The notes: a model not told the origin generated them from the letters alone. A stretch of 64,000 nucleotides of DNA from Microbacterium hominis (GCF_013282805.1 NZ_CP054038.1:682001-746000); one strand, 5' to 3'; positions 16,339 to 28,455 are shown, numbered from the stretch's first letter. Numbers and translations: made by a program.

Positions 16339-16344
16339 TAGGAT
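16339..16344 (+). promoter_or_regulatory. Possible -10 box for the kinase/FHA cluster
   Basis: TAGGAT lies 67 bases before the GTG start of the kinase gene in an otherwise empty 129-base gap. No good -35 box is seen at the usual distance, so this is tentative. Confidence 0.35.
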
Positions 16345-16410
16345 AGCCCCGCCGCGGGCGTGGTCTGTCCGCGCCGCCGCTCTCGGCGGAAGGACCCGAG
16401 GGGAGGACAG

Positions 16411-17544
16411 GTGGCCGCGCGACTGCCCTCAACCCCGCCCATCCTTCCCGGGCTGGCCTATATCCGCCCCCTCGGCTCGGGCGGCTTCGCGGATGTCTTC
16501 CTGTACGAGCAGGACATGCCCCGGCGCAACGTCGCCGTGAAGGTGCTCCCGAGCGACGTCGGGGATCCGGAACTGCGGCGCATGTTCAACGCCGAGGCCG
16601 ACGTGCTCGCGCACCTGTCGGCGCATCCGGCGATCGTCACCGTCTACCAGGCCGGCATCTCCGCCGACGGTCGCCCCTACATCGTCATGGAGTACTGCCC
16701 GGGATCGCTCGCGCAGCGCTATCGCATCGAGCGGATCCCGGTCGAGGAGGTGCTCACCATCGGCGTGCGCATGGCCAGCGCCCTGGAGAGCGCGCACGGC
16801 GCGGGTCTCGTGCACCGCGACGTGAAGCCGAGCAACATCCTCATCACCACCTTCGGCACCCCCGTGCTCGCCGACTTCGGCATCTCCTCGTCGCTGCTGC
16901 GCCACAGCGCGGGGGAGGTGCTGGCGATGTCGGTGCCGTGGAGCGCCCCCGAGGTGGTCGCCGAGCAGACCTCCGGCAGCATCGCGAGCGAGGTGTGGAG
17001 CCTGGGGGCGACGGTGTATTCGCTGCTGGCCGGGCACAGCCCGTTCGAGCGCCGCGAGAAGGGCCAGAACGGCAAGGAGCAGCTCCGCCGCCGCATCGCC
17101 CGCGCCCGTTACACCGACATCGCCCGCACCGACGTGCCCGACTCCCTCCAGGCGGTGCTGGCGACCTCGATGCAGCGAGACCCCGACCGGCGCCACCCCT
17201 CGGCGCGCGCGTTCGCCGAAGCGCTGCGCGAGGTGCAGGCCGAGCTCGGGCTCGCCCAGACGCCTCTCGAGGTGCCGGCGGCGGAGTGGAGCGCGTCGGG
17301 TCCGGTCGACTTCGGCGACACCGAGATGCGCGGACCCGCGCGTTCGCGGATCGAGCGGACCTCCCTGCGCAAGCCGGCGCACGACCGCGCCGGTGTCGCC
17401 GCCCTCGCGCGGGACGAGGACACCGACATCTCCGCGCCCGATCCGCGCCGCCCGCGCATCGCCCCCTGGGCGGTGGCGGCCGCGGCCGTCGGGGCGGTGG
17501 TCGTGGCGGTGCTCGCCACGATCGTGATCACGGCGGTGATGTGA
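16411..17544 (+). CDS. Membrane-anchored Ser/Thr protein kinase (PknB type)
   Basis: The 377-residue product has a full Hanks-type kinase domain: Gly loop LGSGGFADVF (residues 21-30), catalytic lysine K44 in VAVKVL, HRDVKPSN at 135-142 and DFG at 155-157. A juxtamembrane linker with acidic threonine sites (EDTDIS, T338) leads to one C-terminal membrane helix and almost no outer part, so unlike PknB it has no PASTA sensor. The GTG start follows GAGGGGAGG. Its TGA overlaps the ATG of the next gene (TGATG). It heads a nine-gene block with three FHA proteins, its likely readers. The linker threonine resembles predicted sites in two of those genes. Confidence 0.93.
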   Translation: MAARLPSTPPILPGLAYIRPLGSGGFADVFLYEQDMPRRNVAVKVLPSDVGDPELRRMFNAEADVLAHLSAHPAIVTVYQAGISADGRPYIVMEYCPGSLAQRYRIERIPVEEVLTIGVRMASALESAHGAGLVHRDVKPSNILITTFGTPVLADFGISSSLLRHSAGEVLAMSVPWSAPEVVAEQTSGSIASEVWSLGATVYSLLAGHSPFERREKGQNGKEQLRRRIARARYTDIARTDVPDSLQAVLATSMQRDPDRRHPSARAFAEALREVQAELGLAQTPLEVPAAEWSASGPVDFGDTEMRGPARSRIERTSLRKPAHDRAGVAALARDEDTDISAPDPRRPRIAPWAVAAAAVGAVVVAVLATIVITAVM

Positions 17545-20500
17545 TGCGGCGCCGCACGGCTGCGGGAGTGATCGCCGGTGCCGCCGCGATCGCCGTGGTC
17601 GTGGTGGCCAGCGTGGTCTGGCCCGGGCTCGACGCGCAGGAGACGCCCGAGGTCGACACGGCGGTGTGGGCGCTGCAGACCGCCGAGGGCCGCCGGTACG
17701 CGCGGGTGAACACGGCGGTCGGCGAACTCGACACGGTGCGCGCCATCAGCGCCCCCAGTCAGGTGGTGCAGACCGCGGACAGCGCGTTCCTGTTCAGCGA
17801 CAGCTTCGCCCGCGTCACCGAGATCGATCCCGCCTTCCCCGTCGACCTCGACGAGCAGACGCTCGAGGAGTCGGCGACCACGCCGTCCGGCACCCGGGAC
17901 ATCGCGACCGCCGGCGACTTCGTCGCGTACCTCACCGACGCCGGCACCGTCTATGCGGGGCTGCTCGGGGCCGACATCACGGTGCCGCTCGATCCGTTCC
18001 CCGTCGCCGGCGACGACGGCCCCGCCTACGCCGCGGACGCCATCGCCATCGACGAGCGCGGCATGCTGTTCGCCTACTCGAGCGACGACGAGTCGGTGAT
18101 GCGCTACGACGTGCCGACGGGCACCGTGCGCGCGCGCGACACGCTCGTGGCCGAGGGGCTGAGCACACCGGCGATCACTGCGGCGGGCAACGCCTGGGCC
18201 GTGGTCGACCTCGACGACGGCGAGGTGTGGCTCGACGAGGCGGACGCCCCGGTGACGGCGCCGACCGTCGGTGTCGTCGTCGTCGGCGCCCCCGATCCCG
18301 CCGGCGAGCGGATCTTTCTCGCCGACCAGACGGGCCTCGTGAGCACCGGGTTCGACGGCGCCGGCTTCCAGACCCACATCGGCGACGGGACGACGGCGCT
18401 CGGCGAGCCGGCGGAGCCGGTCGCGCACGAGGGCGTCCTGCACGCCGCCTGGCTGCGGCAGGGGGGCGGCGGCGGCACGCTGTGGACCTCGGAGGGCGGC
18501 CCGTCCGACCTCCTCTACGGCAGCGAGGAGATCGGCGACCAGCTGCGCCCCGTCTTCACGGTCGGATCCGGGGCGCTCATCCTCAACGAGATCCGCTCCG
18601 GGTGGGTGTGGACCGTGCCCGACGGGCAGCTCGTCGTGTCGAGTCAGAACTGGGCGCTCGATGACGACCTCGACGCCGACGCGGTGCCCAGCGAGGAGCA
18701 GCTGCCGGTGCAGATCGCGCCCAAGGCGCCGATCGCCGAACCCGACGTGTTCGGGGTGCGCGCCGGTGCGCTCAGCGCGCTTCCGGTGCTGCTGAACGAC
18801 CACGATCCGAATGAAGACATCCTCACGATCGATCCGGCCTCGGTGACGGGGCTCGACCCGGGCTTCGGTCGGGTGTCGATCACCGACGAGGGCCAGCGGC
18901 TGGCGGTGCACGTCGAACCGGGAGCCTCCGGTTCGGCGACCTTCTCGTACGCCGTGACCGACGGCACGGCCGAGGGTGGTCTCGTCTCCGACCCGACGAC
19001 CGTGACCCTCACCGCCACCCCCGCCGGGGTGAACTCCGCGCCGCAGTGGTGCGGTGTGGAGGGATGCCTGGTCGAATGGCCCGAGCCCGAGGTCGCCTCC
19101 GGCGGCACGGTGACGGTGCCGGTGCTGCCCGGGTGGGTCGATCCCGAAGGCGACCCGGTGTTCCTCCTGTCGGTCGTCAACAGCAGCGCCGTCGGAAGCG
19201 TCGCGGCGACCCCCGCCGGGGAGGTCGTCTATCAGCACAGCGACGACGGGAGCGCCGGGGATCAGCTCATCGATCTGACCGTGACGGTCGCCGACACGGC
19301 CGGGCAGGCCAGTTCCCAGCAGCTCGTCGTGCGGGTCTCCTCCGCCCCCGACCTCGCCGCCCAGTCCTTCGCGGTCACCGCGACGGCCGGAACGGGCGTC
19401 ACCGTCGACGTCGCCCCCCACGTCACCGGCACGGCGGGAATGGTCATGCTCGAGTCGGTGCGCGTGCTCGACGACGCCGCGGCGACCGTCACCCCGGTCG
19501 AGGGCACGACAGGATTCGACCTGTCCGCGCAGGAGCCGGGGACGTACCGGGTGGACTACACCGTCACCGATGGATCGACCACCGCGACCGCCGGGGTGCG
19601 GGTGACGCTGCTGCCCGAGGACGCTCCCGCGCAGCTGGCCACCGCCCCGCTCGTCGTGTTCGTGCACCCGAAGGAGGACGCCACCCTCGACGTGCTCGAG
19701 GCCGTCTCCAACCCGACCGGGCGCGTGCTGCTGCTCAGCGACGTGACGGGGCGCGCCGAACAGGGCGCGAGCCTCGCGGTGGATGCCGTGGGACAGCGCC
19801 ACCTCCGGGTCTCGGGCGCCACCGACACGGCCGCCGCGGGGCGCCTGGGCACGGTGACCTACACGGTCAGCGACGGCACCGACGACCAGGGGTCGAGCGT
19901 GCAGGGCGAGGCGACCGTGTACCTGCTGCCCCCGGCTCCCGAACTGGCGCCGATCGCCGTCGACGACACGGTCGTGGTGCGCGCGGGCGCCCAGGTCGAC
20001 ATCCCGGTGCTCGAGAACGACATCTCACCGGCCGGCGGCGCCCCCCTGCTCAATCCCGCGCTCGTCGCCTCGTCGACGCCGGACGCTCTGGCCTTCGGCT
20101 CGGGTGACGTCGTGCGCTACCTCGCGCCCTCCGACGAGGGCGAGTACACGATCGACTACGCGGTGTACACCACCGGCGCGCCCTCGCTCGCCGACTCCGC
20201 GACGGTGCGGGTGCGCGTGGTCGCGCCGGAGGCCAACCGCGCTCCCTCGCCGTCGGCGCTGGAGGGGCGCGTCCTCAGCGGACAGACCTCGACGATCGAG
20301 TTCGACGGGTTCGGGATGGACCCCGACGGCGACGTCGTGACGCTCGATCGCATCACCCGCCAGCCCGACAGCGGCGCCGCCTCGATCTCGGCGGAGGGCG
20401 ACGCGATCGTCTACTCGAGCGTTCCGGGTTTCAACGGCCAGGTGGAGTTCGCGTACCAGGTCGTCGACGCGTTCGGCGAGACGGGCGTCGCCACGGTGCG

Positions 20501-23500
20501 GGTCGGCGTGCTCGACGCCCAGTCCAACCCGAGCCCGGTCACCTTCACCGACTATGTGCAGGTGCAGGCCGGCGCCGGCAACACGGTGCGGGTCAGTCCC
20601 CTCGCCAACGACATCGATCCCACCGGCGGGGAGCTCTCCATCGACGACGTGCGGCCGGATGCGGTCGCGACCCTCGAGGACGGCACCGCGAATCCCGAGT
20701 ACGAACGGCTCGCAGCGCTGGTGGACGCCTCGGCCGACCGCGGGACGATCGTCATCGGCGCCGGGGAGGATCCCGGAACCCGGGCGTACTTCTACGACGT
20801 GAGCTCCGACTCGGGCAACACCGGCCGCGGCATGATCGTGGTGCGCGTGGTGCGCGAGAGCGTGCCGGACTACCCGATCGTCTCCGACACCCAGCTGGGC
20901 GTGGAGACCCGCGAGGACTTCCCGCGGGGCGTGGATGTGCTCACCGACAAGGCGACCTGGGCCGGCGGTGACGTCGCCGAGCTCGAGGTCTCGCTGTGGG
21001 GAGCCCCCGAGGGCGTGAGCGCGTCCGGGCGCACGCTGCGCGGCGAGCTGCCCGAAAGCACCCGGGTCATCCCGTTCGAGGTCACCGGCGAGGGGCAGGA
21101 CGGCCCGGTCACCACCTACGCGTTCCTGCGCGTGCCCGGCGACGACGACCTGGAGCTCGCCCTCAAGCGGCAGGCCGTGACGCCGCGGGTCACCGAGCTG
21201 GAGTCGGTCTCCTTCGACATGGCCGGCCTCGTCGCCCTTCCGCGCGGCGCGCGCCTCGAGGTCGGCGACGAGGTGCGGGCCTCGGGCGCCCGCACCGAGG
21301 CGGTGTGCGCCCGCGAGGGTGCCACGGGTGTGCGCTACGACTCCGGCTCGGGCGACCCGTGGGTCGACGCGTGCCAGGTGCAGGTGCGCATCGAGGGGCA
21401 GGACGAATGGACCGTCCTGTCGGTGCCGATCGAGATCATCGCCCTCGACCCGCAGCCGACGCTGCGCGCGGCATCCCTCACCGTCGGTCCGGGCGAGACG
21501 GTGACCTACGACCTGAGGCAGCTGACCACGTGGCAGCTGCGCGAGGACTGGGAGGGCATCCGCTACGCGCTGGAGTACGGCGGCGCGGCGTTCGACGTGT
21601 CGCAGGAGGGGTCGCTGGTCACCGTCACCGGCGCCGACCGGGCCGTGGCCGGAAGCGAGGAGGCGGCGACCGTCGCCGTCCCCAGTCATCCCAGGGTCGC
21701 GTCCGTGCGCCTGATCCTGCGTGTCGGTGCGGCACCGTCGACGCTGCCGCAGGGCGGGTCGGTCAGCCGGCAGTGCTCCCAGGCCGCGGGGAGCTCGTGC
21801 GTCATCGAAGTGGTCGGCGCGCCGGGCGAGGTCAACCCGCTGCCGCGGACCCCGCTCGAGCTCATCGAGGTGCGCGCCACCGGCGCGTGCGCCGGCGTCA
21901 CCTTCCAGCCCGTGTCGGCCACCGCGGTCGAGGCGGCGTGGACGGAGGAGACGCCGGGCGCGACCTGCACCGCGTCGTACTCGGTGCGCGACGCCCAGGG
22001 CCGGCGCACCAACGGCGACCGCGACGGGCGCGTCGTGCTCGACCTCCTCGGCTTCCCCGGGGCCCCCGCGAGCGTCGTGCAGACCGCGTACGCCGACGGC
22101 ACGCTCACCCTGCGGGTCGATCCGGGTCAGGCCCGCCAGGCCTATCCGATCCTCACCGGCTTCGCCGTGCGCTTCGACGGCGAGGTGGTCGCCCAGTGCG
22201 GCGCCGACGGGGTGTGCCCGCCGATCGCGGCACCCAACGGCGAGCCGCGCACCTACGAGGCGTTCGCGGTGAACGAGGTGGGGGACTCGCGCGCCGCGGT
22301 GCGCACGACCGGGTGGGCCTACGACCCGCCGCCCCCGCCGACCGAGGTGGTCGTGCGCCCCGTGGTGACCGCCGGAGAGGGCGGCATCGTCGCGCTGTCG
22401 ATCGCGGGTGTGGATGCCGCGCAGACGGGCAGCATCGAGATCGCCAGCGCGAGCGGCGAGAGCGTGCGCGTGCCGGTCGCGCCCGGCCAGTCCCGCGTGG
22501 AGGTCGCCTCCTACCGCCTCAACGCGAACACCGCGACGCCGATCACGGTCACGCCGTTCTCGCGCTTCGAGATCCCGCCGGGACTCACCGGCAGCGCGTC
22601 GGGCGCCGCCGTCACGGCCCTGGGCAACGGCGTCGGCGCCCCGCGCACGCCTGCGCTGACGCTGAGCTCGGCGTCCAACGGCGACGGGACCTCGACGGTG
22701 TTCGCCAGCGCGACGGCCGCCTCCGGCGGCGACGGCTCGGTGCTGCGCTACGGCGTCGTCCCGGAGGGCTCGCCGTGCACGACGGCCGCAGACGGGGCGA
22801 GCGCCACCTTCGGCCCTCTCCCCGACGGCATCGAGTACCGCTACACGATGTGCGTCGAATCGTACGTCGGCGATGTCGCGTTCGGACGCGCGACCGCCTC
22901 GGGCGCCGTGCAGGCCGTGCAGTCGGGCCGGGCGCCCACCGGCTGGACCTTCGCCGTCTCCCCGACGCCCAACATCGGCGCGGGACGCGCGGAGTGGATC
23001 ATCCGCGATCAGCCCACCACGACCGACCGCATCCCTAACAACAACGTCGCAGAGTTCCAGGGCGCGCCGCCGACCGCCGTCTTCGACCGCGATCCCGGCA
23101 TCCTGGTCCGATACGTGCACCGGGTGTGGGGGCGACCGACGCCGTGGGCGCTGGTGACGCCGCGCGCCGGCAGCGCGCCGTACCAGGTGCGCGCGCAGTG
23201 GGCTGCGGGAGCCTGCGTCGGCGGCGGCCAGCTGAGCGTGAACACCTCGTCGTCGGTGTCGCCGACGGGCGTGGGCGCGCAGTTCGCGCTCGACAACTCG
23301 CAGCTGGTGTACGTCAACGCCGGCGGCGCCGTGATCCCGCACGAGGCGGGCACGTGGACGGTGCCGGCCGGAGCGGTGCGCGTGGACGGCATCCGCGTGA
23401 CGGTGAACTGGGATGCCACGGGGTGGGGCCTTGCGCCGGCTGCGGCCACCTTCTCGGCCACGTGCGACGCGAACCTGCCGCCCGAGCCCACCCCCACGCC

Positions 23501-23551
23501 CGAGCCCACCCCGACGCCCGAGCCCACGCCGACCCCGACCCCGCGCCCTGA
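17544..23551 (+). CDS. Giant surface protein with repeated Ig/cadherin-like and FN3-like domains
   Basis: The protein starts with a signal-anchor helix (IAGAAAIAVVVVASVVWPGL), then a beta-propeller-like region. Repeated Ig/cadherin-type units follow, marked by VLLNDHDPNEDILTID, IPVLENDISPAG and SPLANDIDPTGGELS, with FN3-like units and a Pro/Thr/Glu tail (TPTPEPTPTPEP). It should be anchored in the membrane and project into the wall. As read, the frame has no stop until 25934, running through the whole MoxR gene. The TGA at 23549-23551 lies in the frame that one missing base in the C-rich tail (about 23480-23545) would restore. The corrected length is 2002 residues, and the next ribosome site and ATG follow 32 bases later. 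The stop is therefore inferred. Confidence 0.75.
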
Positions 23552-23583
23552 GCCGCGGCCGACGCGAAACCCACGAGGACACG

Positions 23584-24549
23584 ATGACGATCACGCAAGA
23601 GCAGGCGACCTGGTTCGCGCAGACGTTCCGCCAGATCGCGGACAACGTCGAGCGCGCGGTGCTGGGCAAGCGCCACGTCGTCGAACTCGTGCTGACGGCG
23701 ATGCTCAGCGACGGACACGTGCTGCTGGAGGACGTGCCCGGCACCGGCAAGACGTCGCTGGCTCGCGCGCTCGGGCAGTCCGTGCAGGGCACCAACACGC
23801 GCATCCAGTTCACTCCCGACCTGCTCCCGGGCGACATCACCGGCATCAGCGTGTACGACCAGAAGGAGGGCGTGTTCGAGTTCCACTCGGGCCCCATCTT
23901 CGCCAACATCGTGCTCGCCGACGAGATCAACCGCGCCTCGCCCAAGACCCAGTCGGCGCTGCTGGAGGTCATGGAGGAGGGACGCGTCACGATCGACGGC
24001 GTCTCCCGCCAGGTGGGCGTCCCCTTCCTCGTGCTGGCGACGCAGAACCCGGTCGAGCAGGCCGGCACCTACCGCCTCCCCGAGGCGCAGCTCGACCGCT
24101 TCATGATGCGCGCCGCGATCGGCTACCCCGACCACGCGGCGACCGTGCGCATCCTCGACGGTGCCGCAGTGGACACCTCGACCCTCTCGCCGATCATCAC
24201 CCCGCAGGCGCTGATCGGCATGGCCGACCTCGCGGCGCAGGTGTACATCGACGCCCTCGTGCTCGACTACATCGCGCGGCTGGTCGATGCGACGCGCTCG
24301 GCCGACGAGGTGCGCCTCGGGGTCAGCATCCGCGGCGCCCTCGCCCTCACGCGGGCGACGCGCACCCGCGCCGCCGCGCAGGGGCGCACCTACGCGACGC
24401 CCGACGATGTCAAGGCGCTCGCCGTCGCGGTGCTCTCGCACCGGCTGATCCTGCACCCCGAGGCCGAGTTCGACGGGGTGACCCAGGAGGCGGTCGTCGG
24501 GCAGGTGCTGCTCGATGTGACCCCGCCCACGCGCAGAGAGGCCGTATGA
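23584..24549 (+). CDS. MoxR-family AAA+ ATPase
   Basis: The 321-residue product carries Walker A EDVPGTGKTS, Walker B/MoxR signature LADEINRASPKTQSALLE, ATQNPVEQAGTYRLPEAQLDRF and the C-terminal lid. MoxR ATPases act as chaperones or remodelers for partner proteins with VWA or DUF58 domains; the DUF58 gene follows directly with an ATGA overlap. The ATG at 23584 is preceded by CGAGGA. Membership in the MoxR-DUF58-transglutaminase trio is well known in actinobacteria. Here it lies inside a kinase/FHA block, so its activity may be tied to phosphorylation. Confidence 0.93.
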   Translation: MTITQEQATWFAQTFRQIADNVERAVLGKRHVVELVLTAMLSDGHVLLEDVPGTGKTSLARALGQSVQGTNTRIQFTPDLLPGDITGISVYDQKEGVFEFHSGPIFANIVLADEINRASPKTQSALLEVMEEGRVTIDGVSRQVGVPFLVLATQNPVEQAGTYRLPEAQLDRFMMRAAIGYPDHAATVRILDGAAVDTSTLSPIITPQALIGMADLAAQVYIDALVLDYIARLVDATRSADEVRLGVSIRGALALTRATRTRAAAQGRTYATPDDVKALAVAVLSHRLILHPEAEFDGVTQEAVVGQVLLDVTPPTRREAV

Positions 24550-25934
24550 GCCCGACCGAGACGCGACTGACGCGCACCTCCGCGGCCACGGGCACCGGAG
24601 GGCGCACGCACGCGACCTCCACCCAGGTGACCTCCACGGCCGTGGCGGCCACGGGGCGCGGTCGCGCGTACGTGCGCATCGCGGTGTGGGCGGCGGCGGT
24701 GGCGCGCGCTCTCGGACGCGCGATCCGCGCCGCCGCGGAGTGGACGGCGAGCACCGTGCGCCCCGCCGGCACGCTCGTCGTGCTCGCGGCCACGGGCGGT
24801 CTCGTACTCGGCGTGGCCTTCGGGTGGGTGGAATGGATGGTGGGCGGCACGGTCGCCGCCCTGCTGCTGGCGGCGGCCATCCCCTTCCTGTTCGGCGCCC
24901 GCTCGTACGACGTCGACCTCTCCCTGGCCCACGAGCGCATCGTCGCGGGCGACGGGGTGACCGGGGAGATCGTGGTGCGCAACCACGGCGCCCGCACGGC
25001 CCTCCCCGGTCGCATCGACATCCCCGTCGGCGACGGACTGGTCGAGTTCGGCATCCCGCTGCTGCGCCCCGCCCACACGATCACCCAGCCGCTGGAGATC
25101 CCCGCCCTGCGACGCGGGATCGTCGCCGTGGGCCCGGCGACCACGGTGCGCAGCGACCCGATCGGGCTGCTGCGGCGCGAGCACGCCTTCCACGACGTGC
25201 ACGAACTGTTCGTGCACCCGCGCACCGTGGCGCTTCCCTCCACGAGCGCCGGCCTCATCCGGGACCTCGAGGGCAGCCCCACCCGGCGGCTGGTCGATGC
25301 GGACATGTCCTTCCACGCCATCCGCGAGTACGCGCCGGGGGATTCGCGGCGCCAGATCCACTGGAAGTCGACGGCCAAGACCGGTCGGCTGATGGTGCGC
25401 CAGTACGAGGAGTCCCGCCGCTCGCGCATGGCCGTGATCCTCGCCTCGGCGCAGACGGAGTACCTCGACGCCGACGAGTACGAACTCGCCGTCTCGTGCG
25501 CCGCCTCGCTCGGACTGCGCGCGGTGCGCGACGCGCGCGATGTCGCGCTGGTCACCGGGTCGGAGATCCCGCGGGTGGTCCGGGGCCGGCTCCGGGCGAT
25601 CCGCCGGATCCCGTCCGACGCGCCGCGTCCGATGCTCGACGGCTTCAGCGGCGTCGAGCGCATCGACAACACGATGCCCGTCGCGGAGATCTGCCGCCTG
25701 GCCGCGGAGTCGGGCGACGCCCTGTCGATCGCGTTCGTGATCGTGGGCTCGACCGTGCCGCTGGTGCGCCTGCAGCAGGCGGCGCTCGCGTTCGCCGCCG
25801 ACACCGCCGTGGTCGCCGTCATCTGCGACGAGCGCGCGCACCCGCGCCGCCAGACCATGTCGGGGCTCACGGTTCTCACCGTCGGCACGCTCGACGACCT
25901 CGCCGGTCTCCTCGTGCGGGGGGCGGCCTCGTGA
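24546..25934 (+). CDS. DUF58 membrane protein
   Basis: The 462-residue product has a basic, Thr-rich cytosolic start, two transmembrane helices near residues 70-120 (GTLVVLAATGGLVLGVAFGW and the following hydrophobic stretch), a beta-rich middle domain and the DUF58 signature REYAPGDSRRQIHWKSTAK. The C-terminal part resembles a VWA-like fold. DUF58 proteins are partners of MoxR ATPases. It overlaps the MoxR gene by ATGA and the next gene by GTGA, showing tight translational coupling. The exact role is unknown; envelope or secretion-related assembly is inferred from the neighbours. Confidence 0.9.
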   Translation: MSPTETRLTRTSAATGTGGRTHATSTQVTSTAVAATGRGRAYVRIAVWAAAVARALGRAIRAAAEWTASTVRPAGTLVVLAATGGLVLGVAFGWVEWMVGGTVAALLLAAAIPFLFGARSYDVDLSLAHERIVAGDGVTGEIVVRNHGARTALPGRIDIPVGDGLVEFGIPLLRPAHTITQPLEIPALRRGIVAVGPATTVRSDPIGLLRREHAFHDVHELFVHPRTVALPSTSAGLIRDLEGSPTRRLVDADMSFHAIREYAPGDSRRQIHWKSTAKTGRLMVRQYEESRRSRMAVILASAQTEYLDADEYELAVSCAASLGLRAVRDARDVALVTGSEIPRVVRGRLRAIRRIPSDAPRPMLDGFSGVERIDNTMPVAEICRLAAESGDALSIAFVIVGSTVPLVRLQQAALAFAADTAVVAVICDERAHPRRQTMSGLTVLTVGTLDDLAGLLVRGAAS

Positions 25935-28455
25935 GCGCCCGCCGCTCCACGCGTTCCCGCGTGCGCCGTGCGCGCGAGCAGACCGCCCCCCGCACGGTGT
26001 CGCCGCGCATCCTCGCCGGGACCGCCTTCGCGATCGCGGTGGTGGTGATCGCGGGCGCCGCCGCCTGGCCGATCTACCGCGCGCCGTCGTACCTCGTGCT
26101 CGTGGCCGTCGCCTCCCTCGTGGCGGGGGTGCTGGCTGCGGCATCCCGATTCTGGCGATGGGACGGCTGGATCACGGCGGCCGCGGTCGCCGCGGCCCTG
26201 CTGCTGACCGGCGTGCCCCTCGCGGTGCCCTCCCGACTGGGCCCGCCCGGCGAGCTGCTGCGCGGCATCGCCGAGGTCGGCACCGGCGTCGTGGTGGCCT
26301 GGAAGGACCTCGTCACCGTGGACCTGCCGGTCGGGTCCTATCGCAACCTGCTGGTGCCGGCGCTCGTGGTCTTCCTCGTCGGCACGTGCGCGATGCTGGT
26401 GCTCTCGTGGCGCGACGACCGCGCCGCCTACGCGGCCGCGCCGATCGGGCTGGCGATGATCTCGTTCGGGCTGTTCTTCGGCAGCGCGGCCGCCAGTGCG
26501 CCGTGGGATCTCGGCGCGGTCACCCTCTTCGCGCCGGTCGAGACGGCGCTGGGGCTGTCGGGCCTGCTCACGGCGATGCTGTGGCTCGCGTGGCGCGCGC
26601 ACGACGAGCGTCGGCGCGCCCTCGAGCGCGCGGCCGCCGGCAGCGGCGTGCGCATGTCGACGCGGCCGTCGTCGGCCGACCGCCGGCGCGCGGCGCTGGG
26701 GGCGGGGATCATCGCGGTCGCGTCCGCCGTCGCCGTCGCCGTGGTGCCCTTCGCCGCCCGCGGCGTGGATCGCGACGTGCTCCGCACCGCCATCGGCCCC
26801 GAGATCGACCTGTCGGCCGAGGTCAGTCCGCTCGCCCGGTATCGCGCGCTCTTCGACGACGCCCGCGCCGCCGACGTGCTGTTCACGGTCACCGGTCCGG
26901 CGCTGCCCGATCGCGTGCGCCTCGCGACCCTCGACGCCTACGACGGCGAGGTGTTCCGCTCCGGCGGCAGCGGCGCGGTCGACGACGCCCGCTTCGTGCG
27001 TGTGCCCTCGGAGCTCGACCCGGGCGAGGGCACCGCCATCGAGGCCGTCGTGACGATCGACGGACTGACGGGGGTGTGGATGCCGACCGCCGGCGCTCTG
27101 GCCGGCGTCGACTTCGCGGGCGGGCGCGCGGCGGCCCTGGACGACGGGTTCTACTACTCCCAGGCGTCGTCGGCGGGGGTGCAGATCGCCGGGGGAGGCC
27201 TCCGCGCGGGCGACCGGTACACCCTGCACGGCGTCGAGGCCGAGGCCGTGGCCGTGGCGGACCTGCGGGCGCCGGGCATCGCTGACGGCGACGTGGTCGC
27301 CCCCGACAGCCTGCGCGAGTGGATGGACCGCAACGTGGTCGGCAGCGGCGGGCAGGCGCTCGCGGACGCCGTCGCGCTGCTGCGCGAGCGCGGGTACCTC
27401 AGCCACGGTCTTTCCGTCACGGAGGAGTCGGTGTGGGTGACCGCGCTGCCCTCGTACGAGTTCCAGCCCAGCGCGTCGGGACACTCCTTGGCCCGGGTCA
27501 ACAGCATGTTCACGCGCCTGCTCGAGCGCGAGGTCGACCCGCGTGCCGCCGAATCGGGCAACTACGTGGCCGCGATCGGAGACGACGAGCAGTTCGCGGT
27601 GGCGACCGCGCTCGTCGCCCGCGAGCTCGGCTTCCCCTCGCGCGTCGTGCTCGGCGCGCGTCTGGCCGACACGGGCGAGGGGCTGACCACGTGCGAGGAG
27701 GGCGTGTGCCGCGCACAGGACCTCGCGGCGTGGACCGAGGTGCGCGGCGCCGGCGGCGCCTGGGTGCCCGTGGACGTGACGCCGCAGTACGAGAACTCAC
27801 CGAGCCTGGATGTGACGGAGCAGCGGGACCCCGAGGTCGTGACCGACGTGCTCCCCGACACGGTCGACGAGGTGGAGCCGCCCGACCCCGTGCAGGAGGA
27901 CACGCTCGCCGATCCCGCCGACGACGAACAGGCGGGCCTGGACCTCAGCTGGCTGTGGCCCATCCTGCGCGTCGCCGGGATCGTCTTCCTGCTGCTGCTG
28001 GTGGCCTTCGGGCCGTTCCTGGTCGTGATCGTCGCGAAGGCGCTTCGCCGACGCGGTCGGCGCACGCACCCCGCTCCCGCCGTGCGCGTGTCGGGCGGCT
28101 GGGACGAGTACGTCGATGCGGCGGTGGATGCCGGGCTCGTCGCCCCACGGGAGCTCACCCGCCGCGAGCTCGCGGGCGCCTTCGAGAGCGCGTCCGGGGT
28201 GGCGCTGGCCGACACCGCCGACCGTGCGGTGTTCTCCGACGCCGAGGTCTCCGCGGCCGACGCCGAGGCGTTCTGGCGCCTGGTGGATGACGAGCGCCGG
28301 AGCCTGCGACGCGGTCGCGGGGTCTGGCGCGGACTCGCCGCGACCGTATCGTTGAGATCGTTCCTTCGACAGCTCGCACCCGACCCGAGTGCGAGAAGCC
28401 GCTTCGCCGAGAGGGGGAAGCGCCGGACCCCCGGTCCGCGCGTGCCGCAACATGA
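25931..28455 (+). CDS. Transglutaminase-fold membrane protein lacking catalytic Cys and His (end broken by one missing base)
   Basis: The N-terminus holds several transmembrane helices, followed by an outer region, a transglutaminase-like core, one more helix (PILRVAGIVFLLLLVAFGPF) and a cytosolic tail, as in TgpA-type proteins. The active-site Cys position is aspartate (GDDEQFA, D552), the His is alanine (LAAWTEV, A599), and only the Asp remains (VDVTP, D615). It is therefore probably a non-catalytic scaffold. The frame as read runs past the next start. One added G in the run 28413-28417 moves it to a TGA at 28453-28455 that overlaps the next ATG, the coupling used by its neighbours, and gives 841 residues. 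Confidence 0.85.
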
